This document shows, piece after piece, positions 9,636 through 18,509 of a stretch of 49,516 nucleotides of DNA. The position numbers and the translations under genes are program-made. This stretch comes from Halobacteriales archaeon QH_10_67_22 (GTDB lineage: Archaea > Halobacteriota > Halobacteria > Halobacteriales > Haloarculaceae), in assembly GCA_003021305.1 (NCBI GenBank), contig PXQN01000008.1, positions 1 to 49,516 of the forward strand. The letters run 5' to 3'. Under the pieces are notes generated by a model. It searched no databases. It saw only the letters and a list, made by a program, of their open reading frames with translations, and was not told the origin of the DNA. Numbering within the stretch: the stretch's first letter is position 1; every line of letters begins with the position of its first letter.

Positions 9636-9788
9636 AACCGTGAACGCAGTTCGCGAGCGGTGAAACCGTGAACGCAGTCCGTGAACGGTGAAACCGTGAA
9701 CGCAATTCGCGAGCGGTGACACCGCGAGCGCAGTCCGTGGACGGTGAAACCGTGAACGCAATTCGCGAGCGGTGACACCGCCAGTTAC
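9621..9788. repeat. Six tandem 28-bp units overlapping the idsA 3' end
   Basis: Units start at 9621, 9649, 9677, 9705, 9733 and 9761. Two alternating versions, GTCCGTGAACGGTGAAACCG... and (A/G)TTCGCGAGCGGTGA(A/C)ACCG..., suggest a 56-bp higher-order unit that was itself amplified. The first unit supplies the last codons and stop of idsA. 9789-9818 is a short gap to the oxidase gene. No spacers, so this is not CRISPR. Confidence 0.85.
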
Positions 9789-9818
9789 TCCGCACTCACG
9801 GACACCTGTCCCCCACGG

Positions 9819-10964
9819 TCAGAGCCGGTCGATGTGGTGAATCGCGACGTCGTGGTCGGTCTCGCCCGCGGTGGCGAAGTCCGCGAGTATCTCCCCGAGG
9901 ACGCTGGTGAACTTGAAGCCGTGGCCGGTGAAGCCGGCGCCGACGGTCACCGCGCCGTAGTCCGGGTGGCGCCCGAGGACGAAGTGTTCGTCCGCCGAAT
10001 GTGAGACCAGACAGGTCCGCAGGGCGAGCGTCGGGCCGGCCCCCGCCGGGAAGAAGCGCTCGGCGAACCGCCGACAGAGCTGTTCCTCGGCGGCGTTGGG
10101 TTCGCGGTTCATCGTGTCGGGGTCGACGACCTCCTCGGGGTCGCTCGACCGGCCGAACTTGAACCCCGGGACGTCGTAGACCGGAAAGCCGTACCCGCCC
10201 TCCGCGCCGTCACGGATCATGAACACGGGGAACCGGTCGGGGGTGAACCACTCCGGTCGTTCGGGCTGGAGCCACGCCATGAGCGCCCGGACAGGGACGG
10301 CCTGTTCGGCCAGGTCCGGGAGTAGTTCGCCCGTCCAGGACCCGGCGGTCAGGACGAGTTCGTCGGCGGCGTACCGGCCCTTGTCCGTGCGGACGCGGAC
10401 GCCGTCGCCGGTCTCGGCCCAGTCGAGCACCCGCTCGCGGCCCCGGACGGTCGCGCCCGCGGCGTGGGCAGCCTCGACGTGGGCCGTGACACACCGTTCG
10501 ACGTCGAGAAAGCCGCCGGCGGGCTGGTAGAGCGCCTCGAAATCCGTCGGGAGGTCGTAGCCGGGGAAGCGCTCGTTCACTGTCTCGGCCGACAGCTGTT
10601 CGTAATCGATGTCGTGGGCCTCGCAGGACCGCCGGGCGTCGGCGACGACGTCGGTCCCGGGCGCGCCGGCGTGGACCGACCCCGTCACGTGGAGCAGGTC
10701 CCGGCCGGTCTCCCGTTCGAGGGCCCGCCACAGCTCGTAGGCCCGTTCGACCAGCGGGACGTACGCCGGGTCCTCGTGCTGGGCTTTCCTGACGATGCGG
10801 GTACTGCCGTGGGACGAGCCCATCGCGTGCGGGATATCGTAGCGTTCGATGCCGAGGACGTCGAACCCACGGCGCGCGAGGTGGTAGGTCGTGGCGCTCC
10901 CCGCACCGCCGACGCCGACGACGATGGCGTCGTACCGGTCGTCGGTCCCGCCCGTGTCGCTCAT
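9819..10964 (-). CDS. Monomeric sarcosine oxidase/N-methyltryptophan oxidase-like FAD enzyme
   Basis: 381 residues, a DAO-family flavoprotein. The N-terminus has DAIVVGVGGAGSATTYHLAR (FAD dinucleotide motif), then GIERYDIPHAMGSSHGSTRI, the HGSSHGxTR-type signature of sarcosine oxidase/MTOX. The C-terminus has VTVGAGFTGHGFKFTSVLGE, where monomeric sarcosine oxidases carry the flavin-binding tail. It oxidises an N-methyl or secondary amine to an imine with FAD; the substrate cannot be assigned. The start at 10964 is chosen since a longer frame is unlike a protein. It is divergent from the SSP411-like gene. Confidence 0.85.
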   Translation of the reverse strand: MSDTGGTDDRYDAIVVGVGGAGSATTYHLARRGFDVLGIERYDIPHAMGSSHGSTRIVRKAQHEDPAYVPLVERAYELWRALERETGRDLLHVTGSVHAGAPGTDVVADARRSCEAHDIDYEQLSAETVNERFPGYDLPTDFEALYQPAGGFLDVERCVTAHVEAAHAAGATVRGRERVLDWAETGDGVRVRTDKGRYAADELVLTAGSWTGELLPDLAEQAVPVRALMAWLQPERPEWFTPDRFPVFMIRDGAEGGYGFPVYDVPGFKFGRSSDPEEVVDPDTMNREPNAAEEQLCRRFAERFFPAGAGPTLALRTCLVSHSADEHFVLGRHPDYGAVTVGAGFTGHGFKFTSVLGEILADFATAGETDHDVAIHHIDRL

Positions 10965-11071
10965 GCTTGGTGTGTGGGTCGAGTGCGACAAAATACCCCC
11001 AGTCGGTCGGCCAGTCGTCGCCCGTCGAACAGACACCGAGGCCCTTTTCGGCCGGCACCCGTAGCCGAGGT

Positions 11072-12584
11072 ATGGACGAGTTCGCGGCCCGGACGAAAGT
11101 CGAGTGGCGCGAGTGGGGGCCGGAGGCGTTCGCGACGGCCGAGCGCGCGGGCAAGCCGGTGTTGCTCGCGCTGACCGCGCCATGGTGTGAGGACTGCCAC
11201 GAGATGGACCGGACGACCTACGCCGAACCCCGCATTGCCGCCAACGTCAACGACGGGTTCGTCCCCGTCCGGGTCGACGCCGACCGCTACCCGCGGGTGC
11301 GCGACCGGTACAACATGGGCGGGTTCCCCTCGACCGTCTTCACAACGCCCGACGGAACCGTCATCACGGGCGCCACCTTCCTCGGGATCGACGGCTTCCG
11401 GGAGATCCTCGACGCTGTCCGGCGCACCTGGGACGGCAAAGGCGCCGACGCGGGGTCGGTGCCGCGACCGCTCCGGGAGGCGGGGCCTCCGGGCGGAAGT
11501 CTCTCGGCGCGCGTCGAGGAACACATGGTCGAACAGCTGCTGGCGGCCTACGACGACGAGTTCGGCGGCTGGGGCACCGACGTGAAGTTCCCGCTGCCCC
11601 GAACGGTCGAGTTCGCCCTCGTTCGGGCGCGCGACCAGGCCACGCGCACGCTGGAGGCAGTGCGGACGCGCCTGACCGACACCCATGACGGCGGGTTTTA
11701 CAGGTACGCCCGCAACCGCGACTGGAGCGACCCGGCCCGCGAGAAACTCGCCGACGAGAACGCGGCGCTCGTCCGAGCGTTCGCCCGCGGCTACCGCTAC
11801 ACCGGCGAGGAGGCGTACCTCGACACCGCGCGGGAAGGCGTCGAATACCTGACGACGGACCTGTGGACCGGCGAGGGCGTCGGGGCCAGCCAGGGCGGCG
11901 ACGACGCCTACTACCGCCTGGAGGCGACCGAGCGGGCCGACGCCGACCCGCCGGGGGTCGACGGGACGCTCCTGGCGGGCCACAACGCGCTGGCGGCCGA
12001 CGCGTTCCTGACCGTCGCGGCCTACAGCGACGACGACCGCGCCCAGCGCTACGCCGAGCGCGCGCTCGAGGTCGTCCGTGATCTCGTCGACGAGGACGGC
12101 GGCGTCGTCCACTATCGGGCCGACGACGGGACGGGCGCGACGGGATTGCTGGTCTCCCAGGCCCGGGCGCTGGTCGGGTTGACGACTGCCGGGGAGGTGC
12201 TCGGGGAGCTCGGCCCGGCGCGGGCGGTGGCCGATTACGCTATCGAACACCTCGGGGACGAGTCGGGCGCCTTCCGGGACGGGCCGGCAGTCGCGGACGC
12301 ACCGGGACTGCTCGACCGGCCGCTGTACCCGCTGGACTCGAACGTCGAACTCGCCGGCGCGCTGGTCGACCTGTGGGCGCTGACCGACGACGACCGCTAC
12401 CGGTCGGCCGCGCGGGCGGCACTCGGGGCCTTCGCAGACGCGACCGACCGGATGGGCGTCGAAGTGGCGGGCTACGCGTCGGCGGTCGCACGGTTGCGCG
12501 ACCCGCGGGTCGTCGCCGTGGACCGGCCGTGCCTCGGACCCCGCCGAACTGGAGGCGGCCCTGACCGGGACCGATGGTGCGTGA
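11072..12584 (+). pseudogene. Thioredoxin-fold/SSP411-like (DUF255, YyaL-type) protein with 3' frameshift
   Basis: N-terminal thioredoxin-like DUF255 domain (residues 1-130) with APWCEDCHEMD (C39, C42) and GGFPSTVFTTPDG. A six-hairpin glycosidase-like domain follows (FGGWGTDVKFPLPRTVEF, DTHDGGFYRYARNRDW, ENAALVRAFARGYRY, LYPLDSNVELAGALVDLW). The frame is normal to about 12518 (RVVAVD), then runs into Arg-rich sequence and on through the next gene. In the +1 frame the sequence SDPAELEAALTGTDGA ends with TGA at 12584 and looks like the true C-terminus. Family members have more sequence between these parts as I recall them, so a short deletion causing a frameshift at 12518-12531 is the likely event. 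Biological function of the family is poorly defined. Confidence 0.75.
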
Positions 12585-12672
12585 CACCGCGACGCAGAAC
12601 AGCGGTGTCGACCACTCACAGCGCGTGTAAACGCATCGACCGTTTTTTCATGCGAGCAGTCACAGGTGAAGT

Positions 12673-13476
12673 ATGGCGAGTCTGCGAGACCTGGGGTTAT
12701 CGGAGTACGAGGCCCGGGCATACCGGTCACTGCTGGAGGCGGGCCCGACAACGGCCAAGGAGTTGTCGCGGGCCAGCGACGTCCCGATGGGGCGGATCTA
12801 CGACGTGCTCAACACGCTGGAGACCCAGGGGCTGGCGCGCAGCCAGACCGCGAGCCGCCCGAAGAAGTACGTCGCCGTCGAGTCCGAGACGGCGCTGGAC
12901 CGGTTGCTCGCGGACAAGAAGCGGTCGCTGGAAAAGCAGGTCGAGGAGTACGAGAGCATCGTCGACGAACTGGCCGACGAACTGGAGGGGACCGAGCCGG
13001 TCGACGAACCGTTCTGGACGGCCGCGGTCGGCCCCGAGGACGCCGTCGACCTGCAGGTCGAGCGGTTGAGCGTCGCCGACGAGCGCATCGTCGTCGTCGC
13101 CTCCTCGCTGGTCCAGCAGTTCGACGTCGACGACCTGGCAGCCCGCTTTACCGCCGCCCTGGAGGACGCGCTCGACCGGGGTGTCACCGTATCGGTGTTG
13201 CTCACGCCACAACTGGTCGACGCTCTCCCCGAACACGTCGGCGAGCGCCACCGCGAGCGCTTCCAGGACCACGACCGCTTCGAGACCCGGACCAGCAGCG
13301 AGGTGACGGGCACGTTCGAGATCATCGACGACACCGAGGTCTGTATCGAGGTGCCCCACCCCCTGACCCACGACGAGACGTTCGCGGTCATCGACCTCAA
13401 GGACCCCGAGTTCGCGGCCGACGTCCGCGCCGAGTTCCAGCCGCGGTGGGAGCGCGCCGAGGAACTGCGGCTGTAG
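12673..13476 (+). CDS. TrmB-family transcriptional regulator
   Basis: 267 residues. The N-terminal winged helix (LGLSEYEARAYRSLLEAGPT, TAKELSRASDVPMGRIYDVL) is the TrmB signature. A coiled coil (residues 75-110) follows, then an effector-binding-like domain (ERIVVVASSLVQQFDVDDLA, VTVSVLLTPQLVDALP). TrmB proteins regulate sugar and metabolic genes in archaea; the ligand here is unknown. The ATG at 12673 directly begins the HTH. It lies upstream of the MutS-like gene with a 41-bp gap. Confidence 0.88.
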   Translation: MASLRDLGLSEYEARAYRSLLEAGPTTAKELSRASDVPMGRIYDVLNTLETQGLARSQTASRPKKYVAVESETALDRLLADKKRSLEKQVEEYESIVDELADELEGTEPVDEPFWTAAVGPEDAVDLQVERLSVADERIVVVASSLVQQFDVDDLAARFTAALEDALDRGVTVSVLLTPQLVDALPEHVGERHRERFQDHDRFETRTSSEVTGTFEIIDDTEVCIEVPHPLTHDETFAVIDLKDPEFAADVRAEFQPRWERAEELRL

Positions 13477-13517
13477 CGCCGGGAAGTTTTTGCCCCGCGG
13501 CGCGAACGGATGGGTAG

Positions 13518-15545
13518 ATGGACGTCGAGTCGGTGCCGGGCGTCGGCGAGAAGACGGCCGACGCGCTGTCGGAGCTGGACGACCCCGAACGGGCGCTCCG
13601 CGAGGGCGACGTGGCGACGCTCGCCAGCGCGCCGGGGATCAGCGACGGCCGCGCGGCCCGCATCGCCCGGGGGGCGCTCCGCCAGCGCCACGACGACCCC
13701 GGCGGGTTCGCGGCCACCGCCCGCGCCCAGGAGATCTACCGGGAGGCGCTGTCGCTCGTCCAGGAGCGGACGGTCACTAACTACGCCGAGCGCCGCCTGG
13801 AGACGTTCTACCCGAGCCCCGCCCGCTCGCGGGTCGAGGAGGCGCGCGACCTCGCCCGGGCGGCCGTCGAGCGCGACCCCGACGAGGAGATCCGCGGGGC
13901 GCTGGCCGGGGTCGAACCGCTGACCGAACCCGCCGACGTGCGGGTCCGGGACCGCTGTCTCGCGACGTCCGACGCCGAAACCTACGCCCGCGCACAGGAG
14001 GTCATCCCGGAGGTGAGCGTCGAACTCGTCGACGACGCACGGGGACTGGCCGACCTGGCGCGGGGGTACGCCACCGTCGTCGCACTCGACGAAGCCTTCG
14101 CCGGCGTCGCCGTCGAGGGCGACGTCCGGGTCGAACCCGACGCCCTGGACGCCCCCGAGCGGGTCGTCCCCGAGCGGACGCTCTCCTTTTTCGCACACAA
14201 CCGGACGCGGATCCGGGCGGCCATCGAGGTCCACCGCGTCGCAGACCTGGACGCGCCCTGTGACCTCGACGACCTGGCCGACGCCCTCGAACGACTCGAC
14301 GACGACGGGACGGTCGCGGGCGACGACCGGCTCGAACAACTCCAGCGCGCCGTCGACGACCTTGACGCGGCGGTCTCGAACGCCGAGGGGGTCGCCAACG
14401 ACCGCCTGCGGACGGCCATCGAGGAACGCGACGTCACCATCGAGGGGGCGGACCTGCTCTCGCTGGTCGAGCAGGGCGCCGGCGTGGACTCGCTCCTCCA
14501 GCGGGAACTCGCCGACGAGTACGCCGACGCCGTCGCGGCCGCCCGGGACCACCTCGTCGAGGCGGTCGGGCTCGACGACTACGCCGACGTGGCCCGGCGT
14601 GCGTTCCCGGACGACCCGACCTTTCCGGTCGAACGCGACGAGACGGTCGTCTCGCGACTGCGCGAGGAACTGACGACCGCGCGGGACCGCCGGGCCACCG
14701 AGCGAAAGCGCGAACTCGCGGCCGACTTGGCCGACACGCGTGAGGACGCCGCGGCGCTCGTCTCGGCGGCGCTGGACCTGGACGTCGAACTGGCCATCGC
14801 GCGCTTCGCCCACGAGTTCGACTGCACGATGCCCGAGGTCGGCGGCTCCGGGTTCGCCATCGAGGGCGGTCGCTCGCCGTTGCTGGACGTGCCCTACGCG
14901 GACGTCGAACCCGTCGACTACGCCGTCGACGGGGTGGCGCTGCTGACGGGCGTCAACAGCGGCGGGAAGACATCGACGCTGGACCTGGTGGCGCTGGTGG
15001 TGACGCTGGCGCACATGGGGTTGCCGGTGCCGGCCGACAGCGCGCGCGTCGAACACGTCTCGGCGCTGCACTACCACGCCAAGACCCAGGGCACGCTCGA
15101 CGCCGGCGCCTTCGAGTCGACGCTCACTCAGTTCGGCTCGCTCGTCGAGTCGGTCCGTGCCGACGCCGGCGCGGCATCCGAAAGCGGGGCGGCCCGCGCA
15201 AACGGCGGCCGGCCGGGTTCGGTGCTCGTGCTCGTCGACGAACTGGAGTCTATCACCGAACCCGGCGCGAGCGCGACGATCATGGCCGGCATCCTGGAGG
15301 CGTTCGCCGACAGCGACGCGACGGCCGTGTTCGTCACGCACCTCGCACGCGAGATACAGGACACGGCCGGCGTCGAACTCGCCGTCGACGGCATCGAGGC
15401 CGAGGGACTGGTCGACGGCCGACTCGAAGTCGACCGGACGCCGGTCAAGGGGAAGCTCGCCCGCTCGACGCCCGAACTCATCGTCGAGAAACTCGCCGAC
15501 GAACGCGACGGCTTCTACGACGAACTGCTCGGGAAGTTCGACTGA
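13518..15545 (+). CDS. MutS-like ATPase with N-terminal helix-hairpin-helix (haloarchaeal MutS2/MutS5 type)
   Basis: 675 residues. Two HhH motifs open the protein (VPGVGEKTADAL, APGISDGRAARI). A long helical lever/clamp region follows, then the MutS ATPase: Walker A GVNSGGKT at residues 478-485, Walker B LVLVDELESITEPGASA, and the HLAREI signature. There is no N-terminal mismatch-recognition domain and no C-terminal Smr domain, so it is not canonical MutS1, nor full MutS2. A role in recombination or DNA-structure processing is inferred from the family. The TGA stop is also the first base triplet of a family B element remnant. Confidence 0.85.
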   Translation: MDVESVPGVGEKTADALSELDDPERALREGDVATLASAPGISDGRAARIARGALRQRHDDPGGFAATARAQEIYREALSLVQERTVTNYAERRLETFYPSPARSRVEEARDLARAAVERDPDEEIRGALAGVEPLTEPADVRVRDRCLATSDAETYARAQEVIPEVSVELVDDARGLADLARGYATVVALDEAFAGVAVEGDVRVEPDALDAPERVVPERTLSFFAHNRTRIRAAIEVHRVADLDAPCDLDDLADALERLDDDGTVAGDDRLEQLQRAVDDLDAAVSNAEGVANDRLRTAIEERDVTIEGADLLSLVEQGAGVDSLLQRELADEYADAVAAARDHLVEAVGLDDYADVARRAFPDDPTFPVERDETVVSRLREELTTARDRRATERKRELAADLADTREDAAALVSAALDLDVELAIARFAHEFDCTMPEVGGSGFAIEGGRSPLLDVPYADVEPVDYAVDGVALLTGVNSGGKTSTLDLVALVVTLAHMGLPVPADSARVEHVSALHYHAKTQGTLDAGAFESTLTQFGSLVESVRADAGAASESGAARANGGRPGSVLVLVDELESITEPGASATIMAGILEAFADSDATAVFVTHLAREIQDTAGVELAVDGIEAEGLVDGRLEVDRTPVKGKLARSTPELIVEKLADERDGFYDELLGKFD

Positions 15546-15571
15546 TAGTGATTATTGTAGCGATTTACCGG
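15543..15571. mobile_element. Left-end remnant of family B miniature element
   Basis: TGA (the mutS-like stop codon) followed by TAGTGATTATTG and TAGCGATTTACCGG, matching the left ends of the copies at 8660 and 34047. The sequence then diverges and no right terminal repeat is found before the zinc-ribbon gene, so the element is truncated or degraded. Confidence 0.6.
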
Positions 15572-15610
15572 CGGGGTCGAGCCGTCGACTGCCGGTCGTC
15601 GCCACCGGTC

Positions 15611-15733
15611 TCACAGCGACCGCCCCGCGCCGCAGTTGGGACAGTGCATGGTCCCGTTGCTGACGATCACCAGACACTCCTCGCAGTGGGCACAGCGCCC
15701 GCTCAGCGAGAACTCCCACAGCTCGCTGGAAAC
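15611..15733 (-). CDS. Zinc-ribbon microprotein, start codon unclear
   Basis: About 40 residues ending ELWEFSLSGRCAHCEECLVI and VSNGTMHCPNCGAGRSL. Two CxxC pairs (CAHC, CPNC) plus an extra Cys form a zinc ribbon of the type abundant in haloarchaea. No ATG, GTG or TTG lies in frame near the expected N-terminus; the given end is the last plausible codon (GTT) before ELW. The gene may have lost its 5' end, or a few bases may be missing between 15733 and 15780. It is divergent from the KaiC-like gene. Confidence 0.5.
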   Translation of the reverse strand, partial: VSSELWEFSLSGRCAHCEECLVIVSNGTMHCPNCGAGRSL

Positions 15734-15805
15734 CCCGCCTCTGGCGTTATCAACTGGCTCAGATCGGACACCGAGATTAAATACGGTGTCGTCAAAGCCG
15801 GAGTA

Positions 15806-17268
15806 ATGCCAGTCTCGACAGGAAGCGTGACCCTCGACGAGGTGCTGGACGGGGGCCTCCCGGACCAGCGGGCCGTTCTCGTCACGGGCGGGCCCGGCAC
15901 GGGCAAGAGCACGCTGGCCATGCAGTTCCTCCAGGCCGGCCTCGACGACGGCGAAGAGTGTCTGCTCGTCAGCACCGAACAGCGGATGGACGAACTCCGC
16001 GACTCGTTTTCGGATTTCGAGTTCGACCTGGACCACGAGAGCCTGGCGGTGACGACGCTGCACGCGACGCCGGGCTACACCGTCGACGGCGAGGACGACC
16101 GCGTTCTCACGCTGGAGACGCTGGAGGGGGGCCAGATGCTGGGCGGCGACTATTCGGCGCCGTTCGAGTCCGACTACATCGTCAAACACCTAGAGCAGTT
16201 CGGCCCGGTCGACCGGGTGGTTCTGGACAGCGTCTCCGGGCTGTCGACCATCGGCGACAGCCAGGACGTGTTCCGGCGCACCGTGCTGGACGTGATCCGG
16301 CTGTTCACCGACGACTTCGGCGCGACGGCGCTGTTTACCGCCGAGGAGAGCCAGCCCGACCCGGTCCAGGGCGACGTCAAGACCGTCGCGGCCTCCGACG
16401 CCGTCCAGTTCAACACCCACGGCGGAAGATGCGCGGCGTCGACCACGACACACGCACCTACGAGGTGAACTTCTCGGACCGGGGCATCCGGATCAGCCCC
16501 CGCCAGCGCACCCGCTCGGTGGAGTTCGTCCCCGAGGACTTCATGTCGACGGGCGTCCCCGGTCTCGACGACCTGCTCGGGGGCGGCATGGTCGAGGGCG
16601 GAACCATGCTGCTGGAACACGACGGCCGGGCAAGCCCCCATTCGATGCTGACGAACATGCTCGCGGAGGCTATCGCCGCGGACAGGGCCGTCACGTTCGT
16701 CCCGCCGGTCGAACTCCCGCCCAAGCGCCTAGAGGAGATCATCGCCGAACGCGTCGGGTCGATGGACGAGTTGCTGGACGAGGACCGGTTTTTCCTGGTC
16801 GATTTCGCCAACGTCTGGGAGAACACCCGCCGGAACGTGTTCAAACCCCAGGAACACGACAACGACCACCCGGCGGCCGTCTTCCGGACCGTCGACGACC
16901 GCCGGGGCGACCGGGAGATGTTCACGGCGATCAACGTCGAGGCACAGCTGCCGGCGCTGACGAACGACCAGCTCCGCCAACTGCGCTTCTGGGAGGAGGA
17001 GAACCTCCATCTGCCCGGCGACACGACTGTGTACTTCTTCAACCCCGACACGCTGGGGGACACGCTGGCGCCGTTCTACCGCAACGGGGCCTGGCAGATC
17101 CTCCGGACCTGGGTCGAGGAGACCGGCCTCCAGTATCTCACCGTCGAGAAGTCACCCGCGGGCTACCTGGGCGCGACGCGACTGGTCGAGTACACGGACG
17201 AGAAACCGTACATGCAGATCCAGCGACCGCCCGGTGCCGGCGAGAGCACCGAGGGAGGTGGGTTCTGA
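15806..17268 (+). pseudogene. KaiC/RecA-like ATPase (HTR-like) split by a frameshift near 16424
   Basis: The first part starts MPVSTGSVTLDEVLDGGLPD and has Walker A GGPGTGKST, ECLLVSTEQ and a Walker B-like VDRVVLDSVSGLS. The frame is normal to FNTHG (about 16420), then would end at 16468. The sequence resumes in another frame with KMRGVDHDTRTYEVNFSDRG and continues as a second KaiC-like domain (STGVPGLDDLLGGGMVEGGT, where the P-loop is degenerate) to 17266-17268. The typical KaiC strand between THG and MRG appears shortened, so a small deletion is likely. TATA-like ATTAAATA at 15776-15783 lies 30 nt before the ATG. The ATGA-type overlap with the next gene indicates an operon. If the frameshift is real the protein is truncated. 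Confidence 0.75.
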
Positions 17269-17819
17269 TGGCCCACGCGCCCGGGACGAACGTGCTGGTG
17301 CTGGCCGGCGCGCTCAGCGACGCGAAAGGCGACCACTGCCACGACCTGCTCTCGGTCGATGCCGACCGGCTGGACGTGCTCCGGGTTTCCTACTCGCGAG
17401 GCGCGGACGAACTGGTCGAAGAGTGGCGCGAGGCCCACGGCACACTCCCCGCCCGGACGGGCATCGTCCAGGTGGGCGACCGGGCCAGCCTCACCGGTCG
17501 GAACCCCGACGCAACCGACGTAGACGAGGTGGCGATCACGAGCGCCAACCCCAACGACGTCACCGGCCTGGGAATGCAACTGAACAACTATCTGGGCGAC
17601 CACGACCCGGACACCCAGCTGGTCGTCTGTTTCGACTCGCTGACCCAGATGCTCCAGTTCGCCGACGTCAAATCCGTGTTCAAGTTCGTCCACATGTTCA
17701 CCGGCCAGCTGCGCGAGGTGGGCGCGGTCTCGCACTTCCACATGGACCCCGACGCACACGGCTCACAGACCGTGAGTCGTATCAAGCCGGCCTTCGACGA
17801 GGCCGTCAGCGGCGAGTAA
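17268..17819 (+). CDS. RecA-fold-like partner protein lacking a P-loop (DUF7504-like)
   Basis: 183 residues. Begins MAHAPGTNVLVLAGALSDAK; later DTQLVVCFDSLTQMLQFADV and FKFVHMFTGQLREVGAVSHF resemble the strand order of KaiC/RecA proteins, but the Walker A loop is absent. Such degenerate partners are common beside HTR/KaiC-like ATPases in haloarchaea; the family name is tentative. Its start overlaps the stop of the upstream ATPase (TGATG), so the two are translationally coupled and may form a complex in signalling. Confidence 0.7.
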   Translation: MAHAPGTNVLVLAGALSDAKGDHCHDLLSVDADRLDVLRVSYSRGADELVEEWREAHGTLPARTGIVQVGDRASLTGRNPDATDVDEVAITSANPNDVTGLGMQLNNYLGDHDPDTQLVVCFDSLTQMLQFADVKSVFKFVHMFTGQLREVGAVSHFHMDPDAHGSQTVSRIKPAFDEAVSGE

Positions 17820-17915
17820 CGGGTTCGGCGGTCGTCGTATTTCCGTTCGGCGGCTGTCGCTCCGGTATCGCGCGCGAGACTCAAGAGTTTTGAGTCGGCC
17901 AGTCCAGCCTGTGGT

Positions 17916-18425
17916 ATGGACAGTCGCGAGTACGAGTTCGAGGGGGCAGCACCCGACGTGCACGGGTACGCCCACGTCAGCCGGGAGGCGACGCTGGTGG
18001 GGGACGTGACCGTCGGGGCCAACGCGAACGTCTGGCCCGGGGCCGTGTTACGGGGTGACGTGGGACCGGTCGAGGTCGGCCGACAGACCGCCATCGGCGA
18101 CAACGCGATGCTACACGCCTCCCGGGTCGGTTCGAAGGTGATGGTCGGCCACGGGGCAGTGCTCAACGACTCGACGGTCGACGACGGCGCGCTCGTCGGC
18201 TTCAACTCCACCGTCAGCGAGGCGACCATCGGCTCCGGTTCTATCGTCGCCATGGGCACCGTCGTCCCGCCGGGCTACGAGGTGCCCCCCGACTCGTTCG
18301 TCCGCGGGATGCCCGCCTCGGTCACGCCCCTGGAGGAGGCCACCATCGACCCCGACGCCGTCTTCGAGGCGTTCAGCTCCGGCGACTACGCCAACCTCGC
18401 CCAACGGCACGACGAGCTCTTCTAG
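17916..18425 (+). CDS. Gamma-carbonic-anhydrase-like left-handed beta-helix protein
   Basis: 169 residues built of hexapeptide repeats (VGDVTVGANANVWPGAVLRG, VGSKVMVGHGAVLN). Two of the three expected zinc ligands are present, H67 (AMLHA) and H79 (VGHG). The third, five residues on, is N84 (AVLND) where gamma carbonic anhydrases have His. Arg46 and Asp48 (LRGD) and Gln57 (GRQT) are kept. The trimer fold is therefore likely, but zinc binding and CO2 hydration may be altered. A monocistronic gene with a T-rich terminator downstream. Confidence 0.85.
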   Translation: MDSREYEFEGAAPDVHGYAHVSREATLVGDVTVGANANVWPGAVLRGDVGPVEVGRQTAIGDNAMLHASRVGSKVMVGHGAVLNDSTVDDGALVGFNSTVSEATIGSGSIVAMGTVVPPGYEVPPDSFVRGMPASVTPLEEATIDPDAVFEAFSSGDYANLAQRHDELF

Positions 18426-18446
18426 ACCACCTTTTTTCCGGTTGGG
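18424..18446 (+). terminator. T-run terminator after the carbonic-anhydrase-like gene
   Basis: ACCACC-TTTTTT-CCGGTTGGGG starts at the stop codon, nearly identical to the element after engB at 1222-1240 on the other strand. It has a six-T run with weak CCACC/GGTTGG pairing. Confidence 0.5.
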
Positions 18447-18509
18447 GTGTGTGACGGCGTCCCGACCCATCCCGTAAGCGTTTTTCCGTCCGTCCGTTAT
18501 TTCAGGGCA

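Noticed and set aside
9621-9788. Possible CRISPR array
   Set aside because: Units are contiguous 28-bp repeats with no spacers, so a plain tandem repeat.
12798-15341. 847-codon minus-strand frame opposite the TrmB and MutS-like genes
   Set aside because: Low-complexity antisense shadow with no motif; both plus-strand genes have clear domains.
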